Shown: piece after piece, positions 50,946-59,672 of the stretch
How positions within the stretch are numbered: position 1 is the first letter of the stretch
Layout: every line of letters starts with the position of its first letter
NCBI GenBank assembly: GCA_963934015.1
Contig: CAWVWT010000009.1
Location: 1-59,884, forward strand
DNA length: 59,884 bases
Source: MGIIb-P sp963934015
Lineage (GTDB): Archaea > Thermoplasmatota > Poseidoniia > Poseidoniales > Thalassarchaeaceae
Direction of reading: 5' to 3'
Program-made: the position numbers and the translations under genes
The notes under the pieces: generated by a model
Database searches by the model: none
The model's input: the letters and a program-made list of their open reading frames with translations, nothing else
Told to the model about the DNA's origin: nothing

Positions 50946-51702
50946 CCAGTGGTGGTTTCCAGCGGCCTGATTTTCGTCCATGATCGAGAAGGTGCCAATA
51001 GAGGGCAATAGTTTCCCCTCTTTCAGGATTATTGGTTATCGTAACTGAATTTCTTTTCCAAGCTTTTCTTGCTAGTATCGAAAATGGAAATAAGTTTAGA
51101 GCCGGGCCACAAGCTGGCCCAATACTTGTAGTCAACCAAGGGCGTTCAATGACTCCACATTGCTCCATTGATTGCTGTACCTTCGACCAATTCCCCCCCA
51201 TTTTTCGATTAACCCACCGTGACGGGTTTACTGAGGAATCTAGGCGGAATCCTGCGGTGGCCAGGGGGCCGGCCATCCAAGTTGAGATGTAACCACCTGG
51301 TGCACGAAACCAAGGGCGCCAAGAATCGCCAGCATATGCTGAAATTCGGTTTCTGGCAGCGGTCAGCATCTCTGTAAAACCACCGATATCTTCTGGCCAT
51401 GCTGACCAACAACGGTGACCCCATCCGTGACAGGCAATGAGGATATTTGGCATTGATAACAAGGTGTCCATTCGTTTGGTAAATTCAGAACAATCCAATT
51501 GTTCGGCAAGAAGAAAAATAGTGGTTTCAGGGCCGTCAATGGCCCATTCTATGAAGCGGTCGGTCGCACTCAATAGGCGGCTCGAAGATCGATATCCCTC
51601 TGTTCGCCATTCTGGCATAGGCATGGAGGAACGATATGGATGACCGCGGTTCGACGGGAGGTGAATCTCATCATCTGTGTCGACACTCAACCATGATGTC
51701 AT
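50932..51702 (-). CDS. Polysaccharide deacetylase family protein
   Basis: NodB-fold, metal-dependent deacetylase of about 256 aa. The N-terminal SVDTDDE carries the catalytic and metal-binding Asp pair, HGWGHRCW provides a His-x3-His metal site, and RAPGGYIS matches the motif 3 Arg-x-Pro. Known members remove acetyl groups from chitin, peptidoglycan or other glycans; here a surface glycan is plausible. No signal peptide is seen, so it probably acts in the cytoplasm. It overlaps the GNAT gene by 4 bp (ATGA), so the two are coupled. Start trimmed to MTSWLSV. Confidence 0.82.
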   Translation of the reverse strand: MTSWLSVDTDDEIHLPSNRGHPYRSSMPMPEWRTEGYRSSSRLLSATDRFIEWAIDGPETTIFLLAEQLDCSEFTKRMDTLLSMPNILIACHGWGHRCWSAWPEDIGGFTEMLTAARNRISAYAGDSWRPWFRAPGGYISTWMAGPLATAGFRLDSSVNPSRWVNRKMGGNWSKVQQSMEQCGVIERPWLTTSIGPACGPALNLFPFSILARKAWKRNSVTITNNPERGETIALYWHLLDHGRKSGRWKPPLAKST

Positions 51703-52268
51703 TTTGGATCCTCCAATGGCAAACGAGGAATTAGCCAGCAATGATGCTGAATTAATTGGCCTGCAACTTTAACCTCGATTTGATTATCCAAGCGGTGACC
51801 TTGCCACCTTTGAATTGCTGATTCAGCAGTTCGAACACCAGCTATATTAGCCGGATTAACACCAATTTCAACCGATGTTAAACCACCGCGTCCAATCCAA
51901 GTGAGAACTGCATCAATTGACTGACCTGCTAGACCTTTCTGTTGACAATTCGGTCGGACCCAATATCCCATATTCCAATGCCCAATGACCAAATGAGGCG
52001 TATAATCAAGCGCAATCAATCCAGCAATTCCTCCAGAATACTGGATTATCCAATGATAAGAAAGCCCGCCTGCTCCAAAGCGTTCAACCTCTTGGAGGTA
52101 ATCTTCTACCTGTACAGGAATGGGTTCATCCAATTCAAGCCAAGGCATCGCCTGGTAAATTTCATTCCCACTCTCATTGATTGCTTCAATAATTGAAGGA
52201 AGGTGAGATGGTGTTGCAGGTATCAAACGCAAATTAATGTCGCACTCGATTGAAGTGATTGGACGCAC
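51699..52268 (-). CDS. GNAT-family N-acetyltransferase (RimJ/RimL-like)
   Basis: 189 aa. Motif layout: INLRLIPATPSHLPSIIEAINE, a central GLIALDYTPHLVIGHWNMGYWVRPNCQQKGLAGQSIDAVL with the acetyl-CoA loop (Q-K-G-L-A-G), then VEIGVNPANIAGVRTAESAI. This resembles RimJ/RimL and spermidine-type acetyltransferases. GTG start at 52268. Coupled to the deacetylase gene, so both may act on the same acetylated sugar or amine; this is inference. Confidence 0.85.
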   Translation of the reverse strand: MRPITSIECDINLRLIPATPSHLPSIIEAINESGNEIYQAMPWLELDEPIPVQVEDYLQEVERFGAGGLSYHWIIQYSGGIAGLIALDYTPHLVIGHWNMGYWVRPNCQQKGLAGQSIDAVLTWIGRGGLTSVEIGVNPANIAGVRTAESAIQRWQGHRLDNQIEVKVAGQLIQHHCWLIPRLPLEDPK

Positions 52269-52300
52269 AATGGACGCATGTGTTGGAGGGGTTTATGCCT

Positions 52301-53377
52301 TCAGGCCAGAAGATGTTGAACTGCCTTTGCAACTTCAGGGGAATCTGGATGTTGGCTACGTGCTGCTTCAATCATACGCCGCATGACTTCTTCCTGCTGA
52401 AATTTCTTTAGTAAGACACCAATGTGAAACACGAGATCAACACGTTCGCCAAGATGTGGACCTAGGGACAGCAATGTTTTCTTTGAAGTGACAATGTCTC
52501 CGCTCTTTGCAGATTCCATTGCATCTCGCAGCATCTTGCGCACCAAGGTATCATCCCATGCATCTGATTGAGGCCACGGCCATATTCCAACCGGTGCCGA
52601 TAAAGGGGCACTAACTGGTAACTCTGGGGTAACTGGAGCAAGTGGAACAACAGGAACCGTTGGTGTTGCTGGTGTTACCGGGGTTACTGGGACTTCTGGG
52701 ATCGCTGGAATTTGGGGAATTGAAGGAATTGCTAAGGGTTCAATGGGTTGTACTGATGCTGCTGGTTCGGGTGCGAGAGATGGCGTGGGTTCAGAATGAT
52801 CAATGCTTTCCACCTCATCTGGAATTGAAGAAGCGGAGCGTACAGGTTCAACATCTTCAGTTTCGGTCATTTCGACCAGTTTGACAACGGGAGCTGTGTA
52901 TTCCTCTTCCCTGTAAGTCAAATCAGGGCCATCACCTGTATCGAATTTTGTGACGTTTTTTGGTACATCTGCTACGGTGAGAACGTATTCATCTTTCTCT
53001 TCTTTCTGTTGCCCCTTGACTCTGGCAACCTGTTGTGGAGCATCGAACTGATGATCCATTGATGCCGATTGATCGACCTCAACCAAACCATCTTCATCGT
53101 AAGGGGAGACTTCTACAGTCATGTCATCCATAGAAAATGAATGACTTGTCCAATCGACCAGAGGTGAATCTTCGTCGGCATCTTCCTCTTCTTCAAGAAG
53201 GGCATCGAATAATCCACCACTCTCTTCGTCAGTAATTTCGGAAACAGTTTGACGATGGGCCGCAACCGTGAATTCATAGTAACAACGAGTACAGGATTCG
53301 ACATCCATGGCACTAACTAATTGGCAAAGAGGGCAGATTTGGCTATCAACCTCTTTCTTCCGCTTACGGCCAAACAT
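52301..53377 (-). CDS. Zinc-ribbon protein with Pro-rich linker
   Basis: 358 aa, not a recognised family. The N-terminus has a four-Cys zinc ribbon (CPLCQLVSAMDVESCTRC). An acidic disordered part follows, then a Pro/Val-rich linker with repeats such as PVTPVTPATPTVPVVPLAP (residues ~215-260). A C-terminal helical domain of about 95 residues begins WDDTLVRKMLRDAMESAKSGD and resembles tetratricopeptide-like repeats. No membrane segment. The start is directly preceded by a CGCCC/GGGCG stem. Likely a protein-protein adaptor. Confidence 0.65.
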   Translation of the reverse strand: MFGRKRKKEVDSQICPLCQLVSAMDVESCTRCYYEFTVAAHRQTVSEITDEESGGLFDALLEEEEDADEDSPLVDWTSHSFSMDDMTVEVSPYDEDGLVEVDQSASMDHQFDAPQQVARVKGQQKEEKDEYVLTVADVPKNVTKFDTGDGPDLTYREEEYTAPVVKLVEMTETEDVEPVRSASSIPDEVESIDHSEPTPSLAPEPAASVQPIEPLAIPSIPQIPAIPEVPVTPVTPATPTVPVVPLAPVTPELPVSAPLSAPVGIWPWPQSDAWDDTLVRKMLRDAMESAKSGDIVTSKKTLLSLGPHLGERVDLVFHIGVLLKKFQQEEVMRRMIEAARSQHPDSPEVAKAVQHLLA

Positions 53378-53399
53378 CGCCCCACCCTAAATGAGGGCG
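53378..53399 (-). promoter_or_regulatory. Hairpin abutting the zinc-ribbon gene start
   Basis: mRNA CGCCC and GGGCG (5 bp, 12-nt loop) end exactly at the ATG. An alternative inner CCCT-CATTT-AGGG hairpin is possible. Confidence 0.35.
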
Positions 53400-53523
53400 C
53401 TCACAATCTCGGTATAAGATTCGCTGCCCCCCGCTTGAAGACTACACGGTTCAGTGAGTTGGTCCAAAAGTGGCCAGCGAAGAGGCAGGAGGGTCCAAAG
53501 GTAGCTGAGTATCTGGCCCGAAC

Positions 53524-55542
53524 ATGGCGAACCGAAAGGGGGAGGTGCGCCGCATCAAACGTGGGCCACCTGCGGGTTCTTCGGCCCACCAAGGAAGCGA
53601 AGAGGAAAGTGATGGTATCTCTTTTCCCCGTTCACAAGATCATTTTGAACGGTTCAATCGACTCATCGGTTTGGAACTTGAAGATGAAATGGTTGCAGTC
53701 GAAGAACGTCTACGAAAGTGGGGTCGGGATCGATTGGTCGAAAATGGAATTACCCTCTTTGACTTAGAAGGTAAAAATGATGGATGGTTATTTGGAGATC
53801 GTATTGTCAAATTATTTACTCGTGGAGAAACTCTGCCCCGTCATCGATTTCGTCATGGTGATATCGTTACGCTTTCACGGCATAATCCCCTCAAAGAGAA
53901 AGTGATTGAAGGGACCGTTTTGTCGCGTTCTCGTAAATTTATTCGAATTGTAGTCAATGAGCAGCCAGCAAAGATTCGCACGGATACCTGGCGTCTTGAT
54001 CGAGGTGCAAACCGAGTTGCTCATGATCGTATGGCAGCAGCACTCGAATCACTGTTTGGTGACGAAAATTCAACAATGCTCAGAGAATTATTTTACGGTC
54101 AAGTGCGAGATATGGAGGAAAGTGCCGCCAGACCGGCAAATCTAGGTGGGATTCAGAAGCGGCTCGCAGCACAAGCTAGTCATACAGGAAACCTCAACTC
54201 AAGTCAATCAGAAGCATTCGCCAAAGCCATGCAGTATCGTTTATCGCTGATTCAAGGTCCACCTGGAACCGGAAAGACTCACACGGCTGTGCGTATCCTT
54301 GCTGCATGGGCCCAAAATGGAGCAGGGCCAATTTTGGCCGTTGCAGATTCAAATGTCGCGGTAGATAATTTGTTGGAAGGATTACTGAATCAAGGCGTCA
54401 AGGCAATTCGGCTCGGACAACCGGTAAAGGTTAGAGAAAATCTGAGAGACGCGACAATGGCTGCGCAAATGGCGGAACACCATTTGCGTGAAGATGTTGA
54501 TACAATTATTGGATTGAATGAAGGGGCAATGCGTCGTTTACCCTCACTAAAAGGTAAGGAAAAAGGATTGGCACATCGGGATATCAACAAAGGTTGGAAA
54601 GAAGTTCGTCGGATTGAAAATCAAATGCGCGACGATATTTTAGAGCATGCCCAAGTCATCTGTGCCACCTGTGTTGGGGCCGGACATTTGTTGTTAGATT
54701 CTAGGCGTTTCCCACTCGTACTTCTCGATGAAGCGACGCAAGCGACAGAACCCGCTTCACTGATTCCGTTGACCAAGGGTGCACGGCATCTGGTCTTGGT
54801 GGGTGATCACCACCAATTGCCACCCACTGTAATCTCACGCAGAGCCGAGGAGGATGGGCTCGCGCGTTCATTGTTTGAACGTCTAATTGCATTGGGTGCG
54901 CCGTCAACCATGCTCACCACTCAATATAGAATGCATCCAGTTATCAGAGAATGGCCGAGTGAACGATTCTACCAAGGCCGATTGGAAGATGGGGTTACCG
55001 CTGCTGATAGACCTGCTCCAGCAGGCTTTGTTTGGCCTAATTGGGATGCACCTGTCGCATTTATTCCAGTCGACGGTTCTGAAGATACTAGTCCTGATGG
55101 AGCATCCAAACAGAATATGGATGAAGCTGGATTGGCCGTTCGAGTTGTTGATATGTTGCTTTCAGGTGGAGATATTACTCCTCATGATATCGGTGTAGTC
55201 ACACCATATAGTGGGCAGGTTCGATTGTTGAATGACTTGTTTGAAGGTGCGGGTGGGCGGGAAGAAAATGAACGCTATCACGGTCTGGAAATCAAAACAG
55301 TGGACGGTTATCAAGGTCGAGAAAAGGACGTTATCGTGTTATCCTCCGTACGCGCGAACGAAGCAGGTGAAATGGGTTTCCTCACTGATCGGCGGCGATT
55401 AAATGTCGCCATTACTCGAGCGAGAAGGGGTTTGATTGTTCTCGGCCATCCTCGCACACTGCGAAATGATTCTAGTTGGGCTTCATGGTGCGATTGGGCT
55501 TCTGAACGTGGCCTAGAAGCGTATCACGTTCTCCACATGTGA
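53524..55542 (+). CDS. SF1B helicase, UPF1/IGHMBP2/Dna2-like
   Basis: 672 aa. Walker A LIQGPPGTGKTHTAVRIL, motif Ia LAVADSNVAVDNLLEGLL, Walker B VLLDEATQATEPASLIPL, motif III LVLVGDHHQLPPTV, motif IV TTQYRMHPVIREWPS, motif V VDGYQGREKDVIVLSSVR and motif VI LNVAITRARRGLIVLGH are all present. The N-terminal ~200 residues include a beta-barrel-like part (FRHGDIVTLSRHNPLKEKVIEGTVLSRS) as in IGHMBP2. No nuclease domain. It unwinds DNA or RNA 5'-3' by family analogy. Divergent from the zinc-ribbon gene. Confidence 0.93.
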   Translation: MANRKGEVRRIKRGPPAGSSAHQGSEEESDGISFPRSQDHFERFNRLIGLELEDEMVAVEERLRKWGRDRLVENGITLFDLEGKNDGWLFGDRIVKLFTRGETLPRHRFRHGDIVTLSRHNPLKEKVIEGTVLSRSRKFIRIVVNEQPAKIRTDTWRLDRGANRVAHDRMAAALESLFGDENSTMLRELFYGQVRDMEESAARPANLGGIQKRLAAQASHTGNLNSSQSEAFAKAMQYRLSLIQGPPGTGKTHTAVRILAAWAQNGAGPILAVADSNVAVDNLLEGLLNQGVKAIRLGQPVKVRENLRDATMAAQMAEHHLREDVDTIIGLNEGAMRRLPSLKGKEKGLAHRDINKGWKEVRRIENQMRDDILEHAQVICATCVGAGHLLLDSRRFPLVLLDEATQATEPASLIPLTKGARHLVLVGDHHQLPPTVISRRAEEDGLARSLFERLIALGAPSTMLTTQYRMHPVIREWPSERFYQGRLEDGVTAADRPAPAGFVWPNWDAPVAFIPVDGSEDTSPDGASKQNMDEAGLAVRVVDMLLSGGDITPHDIGVVTPYSGQVRLLNDLFEGAGGREENERYHGLEIKTVDGYQGREKDVIVLSSVRANEAGEMGFLTDRRRLNVAITRARRGLIVLGHPRTLRNDSSWASWCDWASERGLEAYHVLHM

Positions 55543-55581
55543 CATTAAGGGTAATAGACGCGGATAGAACGGAGGGGGCAG

Positions 55582-56154
55582 ATGAATCACGATAGTCCCA
55601 TCTCAACTCACGGCAAAGGCCCAACCCTTGCCAAACTTGCCGTGCAAGAAAGTGAGGGGCATTGGCCTATTCCAGAAGGGACTATTCTTGCACCGCTTTG
55701 GAAGCGTATTTCTGCCTATTTTCTCGATACTGTAGCGGTCATGGGGTTACTTCTCATCGCAACCGGCTCATGGATTGCATACGCATGGAATTTAGACGCC
55801 ATTATCAGCCCGGAATGGTATTTTGTCCTGATTAATTGGGCGCTTATACTCGGTTCAAATTATCTCTATCACAAATATACAGTTTACAGTATGGGGCGCT
55901 CACTCGGCCAACGCTGGTGTGGATTGGCTGTCGTTCGAGAGGATGGGGAGCCCTTGCAACTCATTGATTGTGGTCGCCGAGCAATCGCAAAATTACGCTA
56001 CCTTATACCCCTACTCAATTTGGGGTTCCTATTCATCGATGGTCGACATATTCGACGCAGACATACCCATCAGTCAAGCATTGACCTCGCTTGTGCAAGT
56101 ATCGTAGTCATTGCAAATTCCCTACCCCCTGCGAAGCGGCATGGTCTGCGCTAA
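55582..56154 (+). CDS. RDD-family membrane protein
   Basis: 190 aa. The RDD domain begins LWKRISAYFLDTVAVMGLLLIATG, with the Arg and Asp in the first helix, and has GRSLGQRWCGLAVVREDGEPLQLIDCGRRAIAKL after two more helices. Three or four membrane helices. RDD proteins are poorly understood; some act in ion or compatible-solute transport. GGAGGGGG lies just upstream of the ATG. It is followed by the Pro-rich protein gene. Confidence 0.85.
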   Translation: MNHDSPISTHGKGPTLAKLAVQESEGHWPIPEGTILAPLWKRISAYFLDTVAVMGLLLIATGSWIAYAWNLDAIISPEWYFVLINWALILGSNYLYHKYTVYSMGRSLGQRWCGLAVVREDGEPLQLIDCGRRAIAKLRYLIPLLNLGFLFIDGRHIRRRHTHQSSIDLACASIVVIANSLPPAKRHGLR

Positions 56155-56194
56155 ACAGAGCGGGATTCAAGTAGCGGTTGCGTGTCGACGAATC

Positions 56195-56980
56195 ATGGCG
56201 CAGCGAACTGTCTCATCGGGTGGTGTGACCACAACTCTCTGGGCAGTCGTCGAAGAAATCGATGATGATGATGAAGATATTCTTGAAGTCACAATCGATG
56301 TTGCAAACGAATCAAGGCAGGATATGTGGGACATCAACGGAGATATTCGAGCCATGGATGGAACACATGCACACTCGCGTGGTGCACCTTCACGGATCGA
56401 ATCTGGAGGAGGGGGGGTACTGAAATTCTGGGTCCCATCGGATACTGGAGCGTGGTTATTCAAAATCGATTACAATACGGATTCTGGTTCAGGTTCAGTT
56501 GAACTTGGACCCTTCACCAACGATCTGAGAATTGCTGCCATTTCACAGCCTGAACGTATATCGGTTGCTTCTATCAATTCCTCAATTATAATTGAGGGAA
56601 CGAGAGAGAATCCATTGGCTTCTGCCTTTGGAACTGCTCTCGAGGGATTCGGTGAAGACGACGTACCTACCCCCCCAGTTCTGGAAACAGATATCTCCTC
56701 TGACGATCCCATGCAAGCAGCTTTTGCAGGTGGCCTTCTGGTAGCACAACAGCCATCTGCTGCACCTCCACCCCCACCTGAACAATTCACAAAACCGCAG
56801 GGGTCACCGACGGGACCTCCTCCCTCGCCACCTCCATCGGGCCCACCGTCCGGACCGCCTACAAGTCCACCGGGCCCACCGTCCGGACCGCCTACAAGTC
56901 CACCGGGCCCCCCTCTATCGAGTTCACCTCCTGGACCCCCACCAAAGTCTGCAAGACCGCCTGGACCCCCACCAGGTTGA
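56195..56980 (+). CDS. Protein with small beta domain and Pro-rich repeat tail
   Basis: About 261 aa. The first ~130 residues look like a beta-sandwich (LWAVVEEIDDDDEDILEVTIDVANESRQDMW, and GVLKFWVPSDTGAWLFKIDYNTDSGSGSVELG), with no signal peptide. The last ~70 residues are almost only Pro, Gly and Ser, with PPSGPPTSPPG repeated. The DNA holds an exact tandem 33-bp repeat there. The start was trimmed to MAQRT, 40 bp after the RDD gene; the longer frame overlaps it. The tail may bind WW/SH3-like or membrane partners. Family not recognised. Confidence 0.65.
   Translation: MAQRTVSSGGVTTTLWAVVEEIDDDDEDILEVTIDVANESRQDMWDINGDIRAMDGTHAHSRGAPSRIESGGGGVLKFWVPSDTGAWLFKIDYNTDSGSGSVELGPFTNDLRIAAISQPERISVASINSSIIIEGTRENPLASAFGTALEGFGEDDVPTPPVLETDISSDDPMQAAFAGGLLVAQQPSAAPPPPPEQFTKPQGSPTGPPPSPPPSGPPSGPPTSPPGPPSGPPTSPPGPPLSSSPPGPPPKSARPPGPPPG
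56839..56904 (+). repeat. Exact tandem 33-bp repeat, two copies
   Basis: Two identical 33-bp units (56839-56871 and 56872-56904), each beginning GGGCCCACCGTCCGG, encode GPPSGPPTSPP. A third partial unit begins at 56905. Confidence 0.85.
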
Positions 56981-56989
56981 GGTGGTTGA

Positions 56990-57394
56990 ATGATACCTGA
57001 TGAACTCAATATCCGTGAACGACGCTACAAGGCACAATGGCGTGCCTATGCAATCATCAAACGGATGCGATGGATTACACTAGTTTTGGGACCTATCCCT
57101 ATTCTATGGGACCATGTAATTGGCCCTTTTCTCACAAAACTAGGTGCGCCAGAAATTGTGACGATGGAGGACATGATGCAAGCACTTCTCTTTGAAGTTC
57201 TACCGATGGAAAAATGGATCTCACGGGAAACATTTGAAACAATTTGGCCACATTTGAACAATGTATGTGCCGTCCTATTTCTTGTGTTCTTGTTTTGGAC
57301 TATCCAAAAACGAAAAACCGCGAAACAAGCTGCAAAGGATGTTGTAGAGTTGGAAGGGCGTATGGCTGTGGGGGGATTCGGCGATGTCCCGTGA
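56990..57394 (+). CDS. Small two-helix membrane protein
   Basis: 134 aa, unrecognised. A charged N-terminus (MIPDELNIRERRYKAQWRAYAIIKRMRW) precedes one helix (ITLVLGPIPILWDHVIGPFL), an amphipathic region, a second helix (VCAVLFLVFLFWTIQ) and a basic end (KRKTAKQAAKD). GGTGG sits 5 nt upstream of the ATG. It overlaps the next gene by 11 bp, so the run RDD to YrdC looks like one operon. Confidence 0.65.
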   Translation: MIPDELNIRERRYKAQWRAYAIIKRMRWITLVLGPIPILWDHVIGPFLTKLGAPEIVTMEDMMQALLFEVLPMEKWISRETFETIWPHLNNVCAVLFLVFLFWTIQKRKTAKQAAKDVVELEGRMAVGGFGDVP

Positions 57395-57665
57395 AGATTT
57401 TTTACTTGAGATGTGCAGTGGCCGAGCAGCTTGGACGGTTGTCCCAGAAAAGATTGGCAAAATCAATCTTGAACTTGTATCTGCTAGAATCGAAGCGGAA
57501 GGGTGGGATTGTACTTTGCGAAATCGATTATGCTGCACGTTCTCTGGGGATTTGGCTGATATCACGCTATACCCGAGTGGTAAGCTATTGGTCAAATCGG
57601 GAGACCGTGATATTGCGGCAAGTATTGCTGAACACCATATGCAAGTTTGGCTCGCGGAGTTCTGA
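57384..57665 (+). CDS. Small conserved-looking soluble protein, unknown
   Basis: 93 aa with mixed alpha/beta pattern: ARIEAEGWDCTLRNRLCCTFSGD, DITLYPSGKLLVKSGDRDIAASIAEHHMQVW. Three Cys. The DITLYPSGKLLVK stretch followed by a helix resembles TBP-like or small archaeal RNA-binding folds, but I cannot assign a family. It overlaps the upstream membrane protein gene by 11 bp. Confidence 0.6.
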   Translation: MSREDFLLEMCSGRAAWTVVPEKIGKINLELVSARIEAEGWDCTLRNRLCCTFSGDLADITLYPSGKLLVKSGDRDIAASIAEHHMQVWLAEF

Positions 57666-57674
57666 AGTGCAGGA

Positions 57675-57688
57675 CGCCATCGGGGGCG
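57675..57688 (+). promoter_or_regulatory. Hairpin 1 nt upstream of the yrdC start
   Basis: CGCC-ATCGGG-GGCG, 4 bp, then C and ATG 57690. Weak on its own. Confidence 0.25.
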
Positions 57689-57689
57689 C

Positions 57690-58307
57690 ATGGTCGACCC
57701 GGTTGAGCTGCCCGCAGGCATTGTTGAGCGGGTCCGCGGTGGGTTTCCTATTGTCTACCCTACTTCGACACTCCCCGCATTGGGTTGTTTACCACAAACC
57801 GATGCACTAGATTCTCTCTTTGAATTAAAAAAGCGGTCTGAAACAAAAATTGTCAGCCTCGGTGTTTGTAATTTGGAGCAAGCTGCAGACATTGTGGAAA
57901 TTCCAGATATGGCAAAAAAAATACTAGGTGCTTTTCCGGTAGGATCGTTAACACTGATTCTTCCGGCAATTGAAACTCTGGATCCGCGATTGGGAGGAGA
58001 CTCTGTTGCAGTGCGCATACTCGCGGACGCGCGCGCGCGAGAACTTGTCTCTGTTACTGGGCCACTTACAGCAACTAGCGCCAATCCTAGTGGCGTCGAA
58101 CCTGTGATTGATTGCGAGGCTGCAGCGAAGATTCTCAACCTTCCCTTTGGTTCTGCTTTCCCAGGAAAGTGTGTGGGTGGAGCACCGAGTACCTTGATTA
58201 GATGGAACGTCTCCGGGGACGCGTCGCAATACTCGGATTGGACCATTATCAGAGAAGGGAAGGTAAGCGCAAAGGAGATTCAAACATGGTCGACGCTGGA
58301 GACATGA
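57690..58307 (+). CDS. Sua5/YciO/YrdC family protein
   Basis: 205 aa. Threonylcarbamoyl-AMP synthase fold, used to make t6A37 in tRNA. Visible motifs: FPIVYPTSTLPALGCL (substrate-binding, usually YPTET.YGLG), LKKRSETKIVSLGV, LTLILPAI, VAVRILADARARELVSVTGPLTATSANPSG. The catalytic pocket reads PTSTLPALG instead of the usual PTET.YGL, so activity may differ from Sua5 and YciO-like function is possible. The last ~22 bp overlap the start of the methionine aminopeptidase gene. Contains a CG-alternating run at 58028-58041. Confidence 0.82.
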   Translation: MVDPVELPAGIVERVRGGFPIVYPTSTLPALGCLPQTDALDSLFELKKRSETKIVSLGVCNLEQAADIVEIPDMAKKILGAFPVGSLTLILPAIETLDPRLGGDSVAVRILADARARELVSVTGPLTATSANPSGVEPVIDCEAAAKILNLPFGSAFPGKCVGGAPSTLIRWNVSGDASQYSDWTIIREGKVSAKEIQTWSTLET

Positions 58308-59299
58308 AGCATTGGAGAGATGCTGGACACGTCGCACGCAGGACCCTTGAAGCAATCAAAGATGAAATTGTAGTTGGAGCCAATTGGCACGACGTGATTG
58401 AATCAGCAGAACGTTACATCCATCGCCATGGAGGCAAACCGGCATTTCCTTGTACCATTTCAGTCAATGATATTGCAGCACACTATACCACTGATCATTT
58501 GCAAACACCTCCTGAATCATGGGGTACTGACCTTGCTTTCAACAAAGGTGACCTTGTCAAATTGGATATTGGTGTTCACATCCATGGTGCAATTGCAGAC
58601 AATGCAATGACCATTGAGGTTGGAAACAGCCGAAAGCATACCGACCAAATTCGCGCTGCGAAAGAGGCAAGGGATGCTTCTATCGAACAAATGCATCCAG
58701 GAACACCTTGGCATAAGGTGGGTGCGGCGGCAGAACAAGTGGCCATCGATGCTGGCTTTGAACCGATTCGAAATCTGTGTGGCCATCAATTGGATGTATT
58801 CAATTTGCACGCGGGAACTTCAGTTCCTTCCTATGCTTGTGGTGCTGACAATCCAGGGTTCAAAGGGACAGTTCCATTGGGGGGGATTTTTGCAGTTGAA
58901 CCATTCAACACAACTGGTAAATCCGGGATGGTTGAAAATATCGCACCCCGCCATTCATCGAATATATATCGAGTTACAGGTGATGTTTCAATTCGGAAAG
59001 CAGTTGCTAAGAAAAAGTTGAAACCGCTCGGAGCTCGCCTAGCTCATTATCTCGAAGAGAGATATGTGACACTTCCTTTCGCTGAACGTTGGGCGTTCCC
59101 ACTTATGGAGAAACCATTCCCGCAAGAAGATGAAGAAAGTCGAATTCGTAAATGGAATGCCCTTGTCAAGAAATTAATCAGTATTCGTTTCCTTGAAACA
59201 TATCACGCCCTTCGGTGTTCTGATGGTGGTATGATCGGTCAATATGAACATACAGTTTGGATTACCGAGGGTGGCGCAGAAGTTCTGACTGTTGAATGA
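58286..59299 (+). CDS. map: Methionine aminopeptidase, type II
   Basis: Removes the initiator Met. 337 aa. Metal ligands are visible: LVKLDIGVHIHGAIADNA (two Asp), NLCGHQLDVFNLHAG (His), FAVEPFNTTG (Glu) and GQYEHTVWIT (Glu), plus the substrate His in AAHYTTDH. The helical insertion after the first Glu marks type II (YVTLPFAERWAFPLMEK...NALVKKLISIRFLETYHALR). Start ATG 58286 has AAGGAG upstream and overlaps yrdC by 22 bp. The longer frame from 58202 is a shadow. Confidence 0.95.
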   Translation: MVDAGDMKHWRDAGHVARRTLEAIKDEIVVGANWHDVIESAERYIHRHGGKPAFPCTISVNDIAAHYTTDHLQTPPESWGTDLAFNKGDLVKLDIGVHIHGAIADNAMTIEVGNSRKHTDQIRAAKEARDASIEQMHPGTPWHKVGAAAEQVAIDAGFEPIRNLCGHQLDVFNLHAGTSVPSYACGADNPGFKGTVPLGGIFAVEPFNTTGKSGMVENIAPRHSSNIYRVTGDVSIRKAVAKKKLKPLGARLAHYLEERYVTLPFAERWAFPLMEKPFPQEDEESRIRKWNALVKKLISIRFLETYHALRCSDGGMIGQYEHTVWITEGGAEVLTVE

Positions 59300-59376
59300 A
59301 ATGGCTGATAATCCCTCATTTCGGCTCTAAAAAGCGATTTGGGAATGATTATACGGCTGTGAGTACACCCGATATC

Positions 59377-59446
59377 TGAACAGGGTCGATTGGTACTCGT
59401 CGAGTGCATCCCATCCCCTCTACGCTGCGTCTCTCGCCCCTGTTCA
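59377..59446. ncRNA. Candidate structured RNA
   Basis: TGAACAGGG (59377-59385) and CCCTGTTCA (59438-59446) are a perfect 9-bp inverted repeat closing 52 nt. A small inner ACTCG-t-CGAGT repeat lies near 59395-59405. Class not recognised. Confidence 0.35.
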
Positions 59447-59659
59447 CCTAACGAACTATAGCAGGTAGGCTGAACTTGTTTTTGATGAACAATTAATGTT
59501 TGAAAAATTGTGATTTCTTCGGGATAGAAGATGTAATAAAAATCCTTCACAAATCGTTTGTACTAGTTGCCTATATCGCGCAGTACATCGATTAAACTGC
59601 GGTTTCCACGATTCGGCACGGTGGGAACCTTAATACCGATGAGGGCCATAGGAGAAGCA

Positions 59660-59672
59660 TCCCCGCTGGGGA
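59660..59672 (+). promoter_or_regulatory. Triloop hairpin 1 nt upstream of the pilin start
   Basis: TCCCC-GCT-GGGGA, 5 bp, followed by A and ATG 59674. Supports ATG 59674 over 59689, although GGAGG (59676-59680) suits 59689. Confidence 0.4.

Noticed and set aside
58021..58045. Alternating CG run that could form Z-DNA
   Set aside because: It lies within yrdC and encodes ADARARE; composition alone is not evidence of function. A similar run at 24826-24836 is also coding.
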